NCBI GenBank assembly: GCA_900554205.1
Contig: USGM01000150.1
Location: 1 to 5,601 of the forward strand
Direction of reading: 5' to 3'
From: an uncultured Lachnospiraceae bacterium
GTDB taxonomy: Bacteria; Bacillota; Clostridia; Lachnospirales; Lachnospiraceae
Length of the DNA: 5,601 bases
The first letter of the stretch is position 1, and each line of letters starts with the position of its first letter. Positions 1 to 5,248 of the stretch are shown here, piece after piece. The notes under the pieces are model-generated. The model was not told where the DNA came from. It saw only the letters and a list, made by a program, of their open reading frames with translations, and ran no database searches. The position numbers and the translations under genes are program-made.

Positions 1-320
1 TGCATACCATAGGCGCTGTCGAGCTGACCGTAGGTCCGCACAATCTCGTCATAATCAAAGAAACCACGCATCGCCATTGCAATATACATACAGACTGCGC
101 CGTGTCCCTTGCTGAGAATGAAACGATCGCGCTCGGGCATCTTGATGTCCTTGGGGTCGACGTTCAACGCGTGATGGTACAGGCCGATGAGCAGATCTGT
201 CATCGACAGATCGCCTCCGATATGCACGGCACCTTGATAGCTGCCGCACAGATTCAGCAGTTTTCGACGCATTTCATACGCCAGATCCTGCAGACGGGTG
301 ATTTCTTTCTGGTCTGCCAT
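1..320 (-). CDS. Transketolase, N-terminal subunit (5' part, cut by window edge)
   Basis: The first 106 residues are visible and the reading frame continues past the left edge. In many Clostridia transketolase is split into two proteins; this would be the N-terminal one, which binds the thiamine diphosphate pyrophosphate group with Mg2+ and works in the cytosolic non-oxidative pentose phosphate pathway. What can be seen: HIGGDLSMTDLL at residues 33-44, the family motif SKGHGA at 70-75, and the spacing between them normal for the family. I chose the ATG at 320 because GGAGGA at 331-336 sits about 10 bases ahead; an in-frame ATG at 329 is possible but only one base from that site. It is transcribed away from the AraC-type regulator at 657, which makes that protein a candidate regulator (inference). 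The C-terminal subunit gene would be expected next, outside the window. Confidence 0.93.
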   Translation of the reverse strand, partial: MADQKEITRLQDLAYEMRRKLLNLCGSYQGAVHIGGDLSMTDLLIGLYHHALNVDPKDIKMPERDRFILSKGHGAVCMYIAMAMRGFFDYDEIVRTYGQLDSAYGM

Positions 321-440
321 AGTTATCATGTCCTCCTTTTACTTTTAGTCCTTCATCAGAATTGTGTGACGAGGGAGAAAAAAGAGATCATTCCCATCAA
401 ACACTTAAGAAAATGAAACAGGCTTATCTCTTTTTTTAAT

Positions 441-469
441 ATTTTACAGAATCTATACACGACGCACAA
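441..469 (-). promoter_or_regulatory. Candidate promoter for the transketolase gene
   Basis: Read on the minus strand, TTGTGC (469-464) is followed after 17 bases by TAAAAT (446-441). The -10 matches five of six consensus bases and the -35 only three. It would give a leader of roughly 115 bases before the ATG at 320. No better pair was seen between it and the gene. Confidence 0.35.
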
Positions 470-480
470 CTCACAGATGT

Positions 481-504
481 GACACCTTCATAAGAAAAGA
501 TGTC
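481..504. promoter_or_regulatory. Dyad GACAnCTT-N8-AAGnTGTC, possible operator
   Basis: The two arms GACAcCTT (481-488) and AAGaTGTC (497-504) pair at seven of eight positions around an 8-base centre. The dyad lies between the two divergent promoters, just upstream of the transketolase -35 candidate, where a regulator site would be expected. Binding by the neighbouring AraC-type protein is a guess; AraC proteins often prefer direct repeats. Confidence 0.3.
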
Positions 505-516
505 GTTTTCTCTAAT

Positions 517-538
517 AATTGTGTAAAATTTAACAATT
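517..538. promoter_or_regulatory. AT-rich dyad AATTGT-N10-ACAATT, possible operator
   Basis: A perfect 6-base inverted repeat, AATTGT (517-522) and ACAATT (533-538), with a partly symmetric centre. It lies about 45 bases upstream of the -10 box of the AraC-type gene. In such AT-rich sequence a dyad of this length can occur by chance, so confidence is low. Confidence 0.22.
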
Positions 539-579
539 TTTAGAGCAACGCCTCTTTTTCTTTCCTTTTTTATCATATC

Positions 580-588
580 TGGTATAAT
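580..588 (+). promoter_or_regulatory. Extended -10 promoter for the AraC-type regulator
   Basis: TATAAT at 583-588 is a perfect -10 box, preceded by TG at 580-581 (TGn extended -10). The -35 region is a pyrimidine run with only a poor match (TTTCCT, 561-566, 16-base spacer), which an extended -10 commonly tolerates. Transcription would start near 595, giving a leader of about 60 bases to the ATG at 657. Confidence 0.6.
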
Positions 589-656
589 GGGCATAAGAGT
601 GCAGATCGTCATATGGAGCAATGCAAAATACGAGGAACACGGGAGGGGGCACGGCT

Positions 657-1577
657 ATGGGTGTTTGCGAGCATTTGGATCTGCTCAGCGGATATATGGG
701 AACTCTGCCTTTTTTCAGTCAGAAGGTAATCATCTTTAATGTCCAATGCCTGCATCCGGATCAGACGGTTTATCAGGCGGAGATACGGAGCTGTTACCGC
801 ATCTTGTATTGTGTTCTGGAGGGCGAGCAAACGGTCGAAGTTAGAGCTCCCGAAACAGAACAGATACATCTTTCTGAAAACACGGTCTTTCAGGTCGGCA
901 ATGGCGTGCCGCACCGTTTTATATTTCAGCGGGCGCCTCGCGCGCGGATGCTTGTAATTTACTATAAGGTCGTTCCGCAGCTAAGAGATGCCGGTGACTT
1001 TGAGCCGTTTACTAAAGATGAGGAAAACCTGATTATTGATTTTCTTCGTCAACATTACAGTGCGTTCCCAATCGGCAGGCGTATGCGCGCCGAAATCGAG
1101 ATGCTGAACGAATACATGAGCACACGGACCTGCGGCGACGTGCTGAAAGTTCGCAACCAATTATCAAATATCTTTCTTTCAAGCTTCCAGCAGAACAGCT
1201 ATTCACAGGGAAAAAGCTGTAAAGATTCCGATGAGTATCTTGCGCGCAATACCATGCACATGTTGCTCCGCCAGATCATTTCTTGCGCAGTATCCGGAGA
1301 GTCTCTTGCGCAGATCAGCGAACGGCTGCACTACACGCCGCGCCATATTCAGCGTATGGTCCTGGACTATTATGGTGAGAGCTTTGCCAAAGTCGTCACT
1401 TACACGCGCTTGAGCTACGTCATGGCACTGCTGTCCGACACAGAGCTCTCGCTGCAGGAGATTGCTATGCGCAGCGGGTATTCAAGTGTTGAGCTGATGA
1501 AGCGGCGATTTAGGCAGCTCACTGGGCTGACACTCACCGGTTTCCGCCATGCGCATACTGGTCGCTACCAGAGATAG
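657..1577 (+). CDS. AraC-family transcriptional regulator with N-terminal cupin-like domain
   Basis: A 306-residue cytosolic DNA-binding protein. Residues ~25-105 look like the AraC ligand-binding cupin barrel (alternating beta-like strands, with GNGVPHRFIF near the end of the barrel). Residues ~205-300 carry the two helix-turn-helix units of the family: LAQISERLHYTPRHIQRMV, then LSLQEIAMRSGYSSVELMKRRF followed by the LTGLTLTGFR tail, the position of the AraC signature. I chose the ATG at 657 because GGAGG at 642-646 lies about 10 bases upstream; the in-frame ATG at 621 has only GGAG two bases ahead. It is divergent from the transketolase gene, so control of that gene or of its own promoter is plausible, but the inducer cannot be told from sequence. 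Cupin AraC proteins in Firmicutes often sense sugars or their derivatives. Confidence 0.9.
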   Translation: MGVCEHLDLLSGYMGTLPFFSQKVIIFNVQCLHPDQTVYQAEIRSCYRILYCVLEGEQTVEVRAPETEQIHLSENTVFQVGNGVPHRFIFQRAPRARMLVIYYKVVPQLRDAGDFEPFTKDEENLIIDFLRQHYSAFPIGRRMRAEIEMLNEYMSTRTCGDVLKVRNQLSNIFLSSFQQNSYSQGKSCKDSDEYLARNTMHMLLRQIISCAVSGESLAQISERLHYTPRHIQRMVLDYYGESFAKVVTYTRLSYVMALLSDTELSLQEIAMRSGYSSVELMKRRFRQLTGLTLTGFRHAHTGRYQR

Positions 1578-1593
1578 CTATCTATATATTTCG

Positions 1594-1671
1594 CTATGTC
1601 CTCTGAACGGCGGTCTCCTGCTGTTCGCTGCGTGTCACATTGTACTCCGCGCAAAATTCGTCGAAAGTCAT
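1594..1671 (-). pseudogene. Possible gene remnant or 25-residue ORF
   Basis: From the ATG at 1671 the frame reads MTFDEFCAEYNVTRSEQQ and stops at 1594 after 25 residues. The composition (acidic, helical, with an xFxEFCxxYxVTxxE pattern) resembles the start of small hypothetical proteins I associate with Firmicutes accessory DNA, but this is memory of a pattern, not a match. There is no good ribosome site upstream, and the frame upstream closes at 1695. It may be the decayed N-terminus of a lost gene, or chance. Confidence 0.2.
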
Positions 1672-1866
1672 AAGCACGGGCACAGCTTTCTTTCAGATGT
1701 CTCTTCATTTATATTGCCGTCGTTTCTGATTTCTCGCAATTCAGAACCACGTTCTCTGTCCGTAAATGCATATTTTCACCGCGCGAAAATGTATTTGGGG
1801 ATCGAATTTCTGAAAAAACAGCGGTGAGTATCTTCTTGAGAGACGATGAGATCCCCGAAAATATGG

Positions 1867-1896
1867 AGCTCCCCAGGTCAATTGACCTGGGGAGCT
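1867..1896 (-). terminator. Perfect 30-bp palindrome, likely terminator of the ATPase gene
   Basis: The arm AGCTCCCCAGGTCAA (1867-1881) is mirrored exactly by 1882-1896. As RNA it would fold into a GC-rich stem of about 13 pairs with a tiny AATT-centred loop, starting 18 bases past the ATPase stop. On the minus strand it is followed by CCATATTTTC, a weak T-tract; on the plus strand no T-run follows. A terminator is the simplest reading. A perfect DNA palindrome could also be a dimeric protein site. Confidence 0.55.
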
Positions 1897-1914
1897 TGTC
1901 ATGAGTTGCCTGAT

Positions 1915-3267
1915 TCAAAACCGCATTGCTTCGCTATCCTCCAGACCGTGCTGGAAGAACATGATATAGTAGATGGGGATATAGATGATCTTTCCCTTCG
2001 TAGAGACCGTTCTCTCATTGGACACCACGAAGGCTTTCTGAATATGATAGTCTTCATTCTTCACGAAGCTGTTCAGCGCACTGTGGATGGTATAGTCCTT
2101 ACCGGACTTTACTTCAATGGGGACGGCGGATAAGGTGGCATAATCGTCGATGAGGAAATCTACTTCACCTTTATGGCGATTATCATAATAGAACAGTTCG
2201 TAACCATGCGCGATAAGCTCGCTGGCTACGACGCTTTCATAGACGGAGCCGAGATTGATGCTGGCTTCATCGTCCAGCACAGCTCGGATGTTATTGCCAT
2301 AAAGGATGCCGGTCAGGATACCCACATCATTCAGATATAGCTTCAGCAGGTTTTTCCCTGTGGACTCGACCAGAGGGAATACTGGGTTAGAGATAGCCTG
2401 AACATTGAGGGCAATGCCTGCACTGATCAGATACTCGAACTCGTCTTGATAATCTGCGAAGGTCTTTCCCTTCTTATCTTCTATGCTCTGTGCGACGACA
2501 CGCTTTTTCTTATTCTCCATGTTGGAGGGGATCAGGTCATAGATACGGCGGATCTTCAGCTTACGCTCCTCATCATACTTGGATGCATCGGCGGCATAGT
2601 AATCTTGGATCTCCTGTTGGATCTCACGGACGAGCTGAATGTTGTGGTTTTCCAGATAGGAATTGACCGCGTCCGGCAGACCGCCGACCAGCAGGTATTT
2701 CCGAAAGTAGTCCATCATCTTGTTGTGAGTCGGCTCATCCAGTGCCTCCAGCCGCTCGAACTTCTTTCTCATGGCAGAGATGGCAAACTCGTTCAGCCCG
2801 TTGGCATAGAGAAATTCCTCGAAGTCCAGAGGGAACATCCGAACTTTACGGATGCTGCCCATAGGGATTGATGTGGTCTGTGACAACGTCACGCCCAACA
2901 AAGATCCGCTGGCAATATAGGTGAAGCGATTATCTTGGGATAGGAATTTCAGCAGCGTCAGCAGATGAGGATATGCCTGGATCTCGTCGATAAAAATCAG
3001 TGTGTTGTCTTTCTGCTTCATCTTGCTGCCTTCCAGCATACTGACTTGTAGGTAGAAGTCTTCGACGGTTTTCGTTTCGGCGAATAGCCGAGGGCCGATG
3101 GAGTCCTCCACCATATTGATCTCGATGAAGTTTTCAAACAGTTTATGTCCCACATGTCGGATGATATAGGTTTTTCCGACCTGACGCGCACCGTCTATCA
3201 GAAGGATCTTCTTTGAATCGCTTTGCAGATGGTCTTCAATAAGAGATTCGATTTTCCGAAACAGCAT
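1915..3267 (-). CDS. ATP-binding protein, AAA_14 plus DUF4143 domains
   Basis: A 450-residue P-loop ATPase. Walker A is GARQVGKT (residues 26-33), Walker B LIFIDE (90-95), and a sensor-like ASGS follows at 119-122. The middle holds the LVGGLPDAV element (around residue 190) usual for this family. The C-terminal DUF4143 domain carries GEVDFLID (from 367) and PIEVKSG (383-389), a PD-(D/E)xK-like pattern with D370, E385 and K387, as in nuclease folds. Such proteins are widespread in anaerobic bacteria and archaea, often in many copies; their function is not established, and nuclease activity is inference. I chose the ATG at 3267 because AGGAGGG lies six bases upstream; an in-frame ATG at 3285 would translate the ribosome site itself. 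Length and motifs are complete, so the gene appears intact. It stands alone, with tandem promoters reaching into the neighbouring IS and a palindromic terminator behind. Confidence 0.92.
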   Translation of the reverse strand: MLFRKIESLIEDHLQSDSKKILLIDGARQVGKTYIIRHVGHKLFENFIEINMVEDSIGPRLFAETKTVEDFYLQVSMLEGSKMKQKDNTLIFIDEIQAYPHLLTLLKFLSQDNRFTYIASGSLLGVTLSQTTSIPMGSIRKVRMFPLDFEEFLYANGLNEFAISAMRKKFERLEALDEPTHNKMMDYFRKYLLVGGLPDAVNSYLENHNIQLVREIQQEIQDYYAADASKYDEERKLKIRRIYDLIPSNMENKKKRVVAQSIEDKKGKTFADYQDEFEYLISAGIALNVQAISNPVFPLVESTGKNLLKLYLNDVGILTGILYGNNIRAVLDDEASINLGSVYESVVASELIAHGYELFYYDNRHKGEVDFLIDDYATLSAVPIEVKSGKDYTIHSALNSFVKNEDYHIQKAFVVSNERTVSTKGKIIYIPIYYIMFFQHGLEDSEAMRF

Positions 3268-3300
3268 CGTCGTCCCTCCTTGCAATGACTTTTCAAACAG

Positions 3301-3329
3301 ATTATATGCCTCAAAGGGAAACTTTTCAA
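3301..3329 (-). promoter_or_regulatory. Proximal promoter of the ATPase gene (TTGAAA-17-TATAAT)
   Basis: On the minus strand TTGAAA (3329-3324) is followed after exactly 17 bases by TATAAT (3306-3301). This is a near-consensus sigma-70/SigA promoter, about 34 bases upstream of the ATPase start codon, with transcription starting near 3294. The -35 box lies at or very near the probable outer edge of the IS element. Confidence 0.75.
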
Positions 3330-3333
3330 TATA

Positions 3334-3362
3334 ATTATGTCGAATCCGTTGTCACTTTTCAA
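3334..3362 (-). promoter_or_regulatory. Distal tandem promoter of the ATPase gene (TTGAAA-17-CATAAT)
   Basis: On the minus strand TTGAAA (3362-3357) and CATAAT (3339-3334) are separated by 17 bases, a second promoter-like pair exactly 33 bases upstream of the proximal one. Its -35 contains the TGA stop codon of orfB, so it is inside or at the end of the IS and points outward towards the ATPase gene. Confidence 0.5.
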
Positions 3363-4375
3363 GAAATGCAGATGATATCTTTCCGCTTTTGCACGAATTT
3401 GGGTTCTTCGGTCAGGATGCGCTTTGAAAAGGTATCCTTCTTTTCAAGCTCACCTCGATAGAAACGCTTGCAGTAGTTATCCGGTGTGTCATAGCCGATT
3501 GCAAAGCAGGGACGCTGCCGGTTATAAAAGGCAACATAGCGGCACAGGACATCTTTCACAGCATCTCTCGTACGGCATTCTTCTAATCGAAAATCGATGA
3601 ATAGTTCTTCTTTTATCCAACCGTTTAGAGCCTCATTGACAGGATTGTCCGTTGGTTTACCTGCCCGCGACATGGAGCGGACAATGTTGCTGTCCTGAAT
3701 CAGTTCGTTGTACGCTTTTGAGGAATACACAGAGCCTTGGTCGGTATGGATAATGGTTGGTTCTTTCTTTCCACGCAGCAGCTCAACGACATCCGCAAGA
3801 CCGTCCAGATACTGCTCCCGCCCGCCACGGCGTTCAGATAGTTTCCATGTGAGTATCTGTTTCGTAAACACATCAAAGTAGAGTGTCAGCTCAAGATAAA
3901 ATATCCACGGCTTTAATACCGTCATATCTGACACAATGACCTGGCGAGGCCGATCTACGGTATCCCAAGTTGTGAAGATAAGATTTGGGTACAAATCTCG
4001 TATTTTTCTGGGGCGATAATGTACTTGATGCTTGGTTTTTGCCTTTATTCCCAGAAAACGAAAGGCCTTGTACACATAGTTATCGCTTATATCCTGCTGA
4101 TAATTGACTCGTATAAAAGCCGCTACCCAACGGTAGCCGTGGGATGGATGGGCCTTATGGACTTCGGAGACTAACGCGATAACTTCTTCACGCCTCAGAT
4201 CCCGCGTACTCTTGTCCCGTTTCCTCCACTTGTAATAGCCAGACCGACTGACGCCCATGAGAGAGCACAGTTCCTGAACCTCATAGTCTCTGGACAGCAG
4301 TTCTACGATTTCGAATTCTTCGGCCTTAAACGAATGAACTCCTGTTCCCCAGTATCCGTCGTCTGCACGACATAG
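3359..4375 (-). CDS. IS3-family transposase OrfB (DDE integrase), read by -1 frameshift from orfA
   Basis: This is the catalytic part of the transposase, which cuts and joins DNA ends through an RNase H-fold rve domain. The frame opens right after the A8 slip site at 4383-4376 and has no ATG until 4258, yet the conserved entry EVQELCSLMGVSRSGYYKW spans that ATG, so the natural product is an OrfAB fusion made by frameshifting. Counting from the ATG at 4258: an HTH_21-like zone with HPSHGYRW (37-44), then the catalytic triad D111 (VSDMT), D173 (HTDQGSVY) and E209 (NEALNGW). The second D and the E are separated by 35 residues, the D-D-35-E spacing of IS3 enzymes. The tail YVAFYNRQRP is typical. 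No internal stop is present, so the enzyme looks intact. Separate initiation at 4258 has only a weak AGGAA upstream. Confidence 0.92.
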   Translation of the reverse strand, partial: LCRADDGYWGTGVHSFKAEEFEIVELLSRDYEVQELCSLMGVSRSGYYKWRKRDKSTRDLRREEVIALVSEVHKAHPSHGYRWVAAFIRVNYQQDISDNYVYKAFRFLGIKAKTKHQVHYRPRKIRDLYPNLIFTTWDTVDRPRQVIVSDMTVLKPWIFYLELTLYFDVFTKQILTWKLSERRGGREQYLDGLADVVELLRGKKEPTIIHTDQGSVYSSKAYNELIQDSNIVRSMSRAGKPTDNPVNEALNGWIKEELFIDFRLEECRTRDAVKDVLCRYVAFYNRQRPCFAIGYDTPDNYCKRFYRGELEKKDTFSKRILTEEPKFVQKRKDIICIS

Positions 4376-4653
4376 TTTTTTTTAAGCCGTTCATTCTCAA
4401 TTCGCAGCTTGAGTATCTCACGCTTGTAGGATTCCTCCGTTCGGTCAATTCCCTCCGGGAGGACATCCTTGATCTCACTATCTGCACGAGCCAGACCTTC
4501 CAAGCCGCCCTCATCATACTGCTTAATCCACTTCTGGAATGCACCGGTTGAAATGCGGTTTGCTTCGCAGAAGTCACTCATTTTGATACGGTAGTTGCTT
4601 TTGTACTGCCGGATCAGGAATTCCTTTTCCAACGGATTCAAGTGTTTAGACAT
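4303..4653 (-). CDS. IS3-family transposase OrfA (helix-turn-helix)
   Basis: A 116-residue DNA-binding protein that recognises the IS ends and, on its own, usually limits transposition. Residues ~8-45 form the helix-turn-helix (core KMSDFCEANRISTGAFQKWI), followed by EGGLEGLARA. The C-terminal part KREILKLRIENERLKK is a leucine-zipper-like coiled coil used for multimerisation; the frameshift lies at its end, so OrfAB keeps the zipper. I chose the ATG at 4653 (MSKHLNPLEKEF) because GGGAG lies about nine bases upstream and OrfA proteins usually begin this way; an in-frame ATG at 4701 would add 16 unrelated residues. The stop is at 4303, overlapping the orfB frame by about 70 bases. Confidence 0.88.
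   Translation of the reverse strand: MSKHLNPLEKEFLIRQYKSNYRIKMSDFCEANRISTGAFQKWIKQYDEGGLEGLARADSEIKDVLPEGIDRTEESYKREILKLRIENERLKKNYVVQTTDTGEQEFIRLRPKNSKS
4358..4383 (-). other. Programmed -1 frameshift site A_AAA_AAC with downstream hairpin
   Basis: In the orfA frame the codons are CTT AAA AAA AAC, containing the slippery heptamer A AAA AAC in correct phase (A8 run at 4383-4376, C at 4375). Slipping back one base enters the orfB frame, where the nearest upstream codon is a TAA, so orfB opens exactly at this site. Three bases further on, GTCGT (4371-4367) and ACGAC (4362-4358) can form a five-pair hairpin with a GCAG loop, a possible weak stimulator. Confidence 0.85.
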
Positions 4654-4750
4654 AAAGACGAGCTCCCTTCCGGTAGAATACTCACCTTTATGATACTCCA
4701 CGGACAGGCTTTTTTCTACCCTTCCGTGTCCACTTTTATAATAGCATCAC

Positions 4751-4833
4751 TTGTAGTCACGGGGATGCCCTTTATCTTGACACGTTGTTAGGCTTCAAAG
4801 TCCACGGATGAGTTGCAGCACTTCATCTCGGCA
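4751..4833. other. Short gap between IS and antitoxin, no toxin gene seen
   Basis: A partner toxin would be expected here on the minus strand, overlapping or just after the antitoxin stop. The only ATG-started frames stop within about a dozen codons (for example one reading MKCCNSSVDFEA from 4818), and none resembles RelE, YafQ or another ParE-like toxin. Confidence 0.5.
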
Positions 4834-5142
4834 TCATTCTTCGTTGTCCAGTTCTTCGAGCGTATAGCGTCTCGAATTGCCCCGTGTATAGCCCAGAGCG
4901 GCCATCAGTTCAGGCGCGGAGTCGAATGCGCCGGACAGCCCCTCGCCCTTCTCAGCGGCAGCCATCGCTGCCTGAGTCACCGCGTTAGGCACTTCCATGT
5001 CGCATGGAAGCCTTCCCGCTTGGACGACGACCTCTGCAAAAGAAGTAAATGCCTCTTCAAGCGACAGATTATATCGGGAGCAGATGGCCGCCAGCTGCTC
5101 CCTGATGTTGGTTTCCAATTCAAAGGTTATTGTTGTCTTCAT
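4834..5142 (-). CDS. RelB/DinJ-family type II antitoxin (no toxin alongside)
   Basis: A 102-residue protein. Residues 1-45 (starting MKTTITFELETNIREQLAAI, with a predicted beta strand then two helices ending YNLSLEEAFTSF) fit the ribbon-helix-helix DNA-binding fold of RelB/DinJ antitoxins, which bind their own operator and neutralise a RelE/YafQ-like mRNA-cleaving toxin. The acidic C-terminus YTLEELDNEE fits the usual toxin-binding tail, and it is slightly longer than typical DinJ (about 85-90 residues). I chose the ATG at 5142, about 10 bases from GGAGG (5157-5153); the ATG at 5148 is only four bases from it and remains possible. The toxin normally follows directly, but only about 80 non-coding bases and then the IS follow. 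It may be an orphan, or the toxin may have been lost when the IS inserted. Confidence 0.8.
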   Translation of the reverse strand: MKTTITFELETNIREQLAAICSRYNLSLEEAFTSFAEVVVQAGRLPCDMEVPNAVTQAAMAAAEKGEGLSGAFDSAPELMAALGYTRGNSRRYTLEELDNEE

Positions 5143-5166
5143 CCGCATCGCACCTCCAGTACCGCC

Positions 5167-5175
5167 ACTATACCA
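5167..5175 (-). promoter_or_regulatory. Extended -10 promoter of the antitoxin gene
   Basis: On the minus strand TGG (5175-5173) precedes TATAGT (5172-5167), an extended -10 box. The -35 region (TTCCTG, 17-base spacer) is weak. Transcription would start near 5160, immediately before the ribosome site, so the leader is very short. The promoter lies wholly downstream of the break in rnfA, so the antitoxin carries its own promoter. Confidence 0.45.
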
Positions 5176-5196
5176 TGTGTAAGGTGCTGCAGGAAA

Positions 5197-5248
5197 GAGG
5201 CTCTTAAAGAAGCAGGTGATCTGCGCCGATGGCGCAGATCAGAGCCTC
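5197..5248. repeat. Interrupted inverted repeat at the broken end of rnfA
   Basis: TGATCTGCGCC (5217-5227) and GGCGCAGATCA (5231-5241) pair perfectly over 11 bases with a 3-base loop. Directly outside, GAGGCTC (5197-5203) pairs with GAGCCTC (5242-5248), leaving a one-sided 13-base insertion (5204-5216). The right arm is native rnfA coding sequence; the left arm is where the rnfA reading stops resembling its family. No T-tract follows on either strand, so it is a poor intrinsic terminator. Confidence 0.75.

Larger units (their letters stand above)
1578..1914. other. 337-base stretch without a convincing gene
   Basis: The region lies between the converging AraC-type gene and the ATPase gene. 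Open frames here lack ribosome sites and recognisable motifs. I see a short minus-strand ORF at 1594-1671, an imperfect hairpin ATTTTC/GAAAAT around 1773-1792, and the strong palindrome at 1867-1896. No clear terminator follows the AraC-type gene directly; the palindrome could serve both strands. Confidence 0.5.
3288..3362. repeat. Three ACTTTTCAA repeats at exact 33-bp spacing
   Basis: The 9-mer ACTTTTCAA starts at 3288, 3321 and 3354. The first two copies also share ATTAT 13 bases into the unit (3301-3305 and 3334-3338), which are the two -10 boxes. The array therefore looks like a decayed 33-bp tandem repeat, each unit supplying one -35 and one -10 element. It could be a promoter duplication, a set of transposase or regulator sites, or both. 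Confidence 0.7.
3320..4750 (-). mobile_element. IS3-family insertion sequence (ends approximate)
   Basis: It has the standard layout: orfA, then orfB overlapping in the -1 frame, about 1.4 kb in total. The end upstream of orfA carries AAAAGTGGACACGG (minus strand, 4737-4724), which resembles the subterminal GTGGACACG of IS3 itself; a TGATG at 4749-4745 may be its tip. The end past orfB is less clear: the stretch 3321-3350 shows only partial similarity as an inverted partner, and GAAAAGTGACAACGG at 3360-3346 matches the orfA end in direct rather than inverted orientation. I could not find a certain 3-4 bp target duplication. Both reading frames are intact, so the element could be active. Confidence 0.8.

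Noticed and set aside
102..416. Plus-strand open frame of 104 codons
   Set aside because: It is antisense to the transketolase gene, has no ribosome site and no motifs; the minus frame carries clear family motifs.
609..914. Minus-strand open frame of 101 codons
   Set aside because: It is antisense to the AraC-type gene, whose plus frame is well supported by motifs, promoter and ribosome site.
1549..1918. Overlapping open frames on both strands between the AraC-type gene and the ATPase gene (plus 1549-1827, minus 1709-1918)
   Set aside because: Neither has a ribosome site or a recognisable domain; the plus one starts inside the AraC-type gene and the minus one spans the palindrome.
2446..2871. 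Plus-strand open frame of 141 codons
   Set aside because: It is antisense to the ATPase gene and its leucine/isoleucine/valine-rich composition mirrors the sense codons.
3288..3362. Regularly spaced repeats suggesting a CRISPR array
   Set aside because: The repeat is only nine bases, there are three copies, and the spacing is explained by promoter elements; no cas gene is near.
4777..4805. Plus-strand promoter starting at TTGACA (4777-4782)
   Set aside because: The -35 is perfect but no -10-like hexamer lies 16-18 bases downstream and no plus-strand gene follows.
5197..5248. Intrinsic terminator after rnfA
   Set aside because: The stem is strong but no T-tract follows on either strand, and one arm is native coding sequence; a junction structure explains it better.
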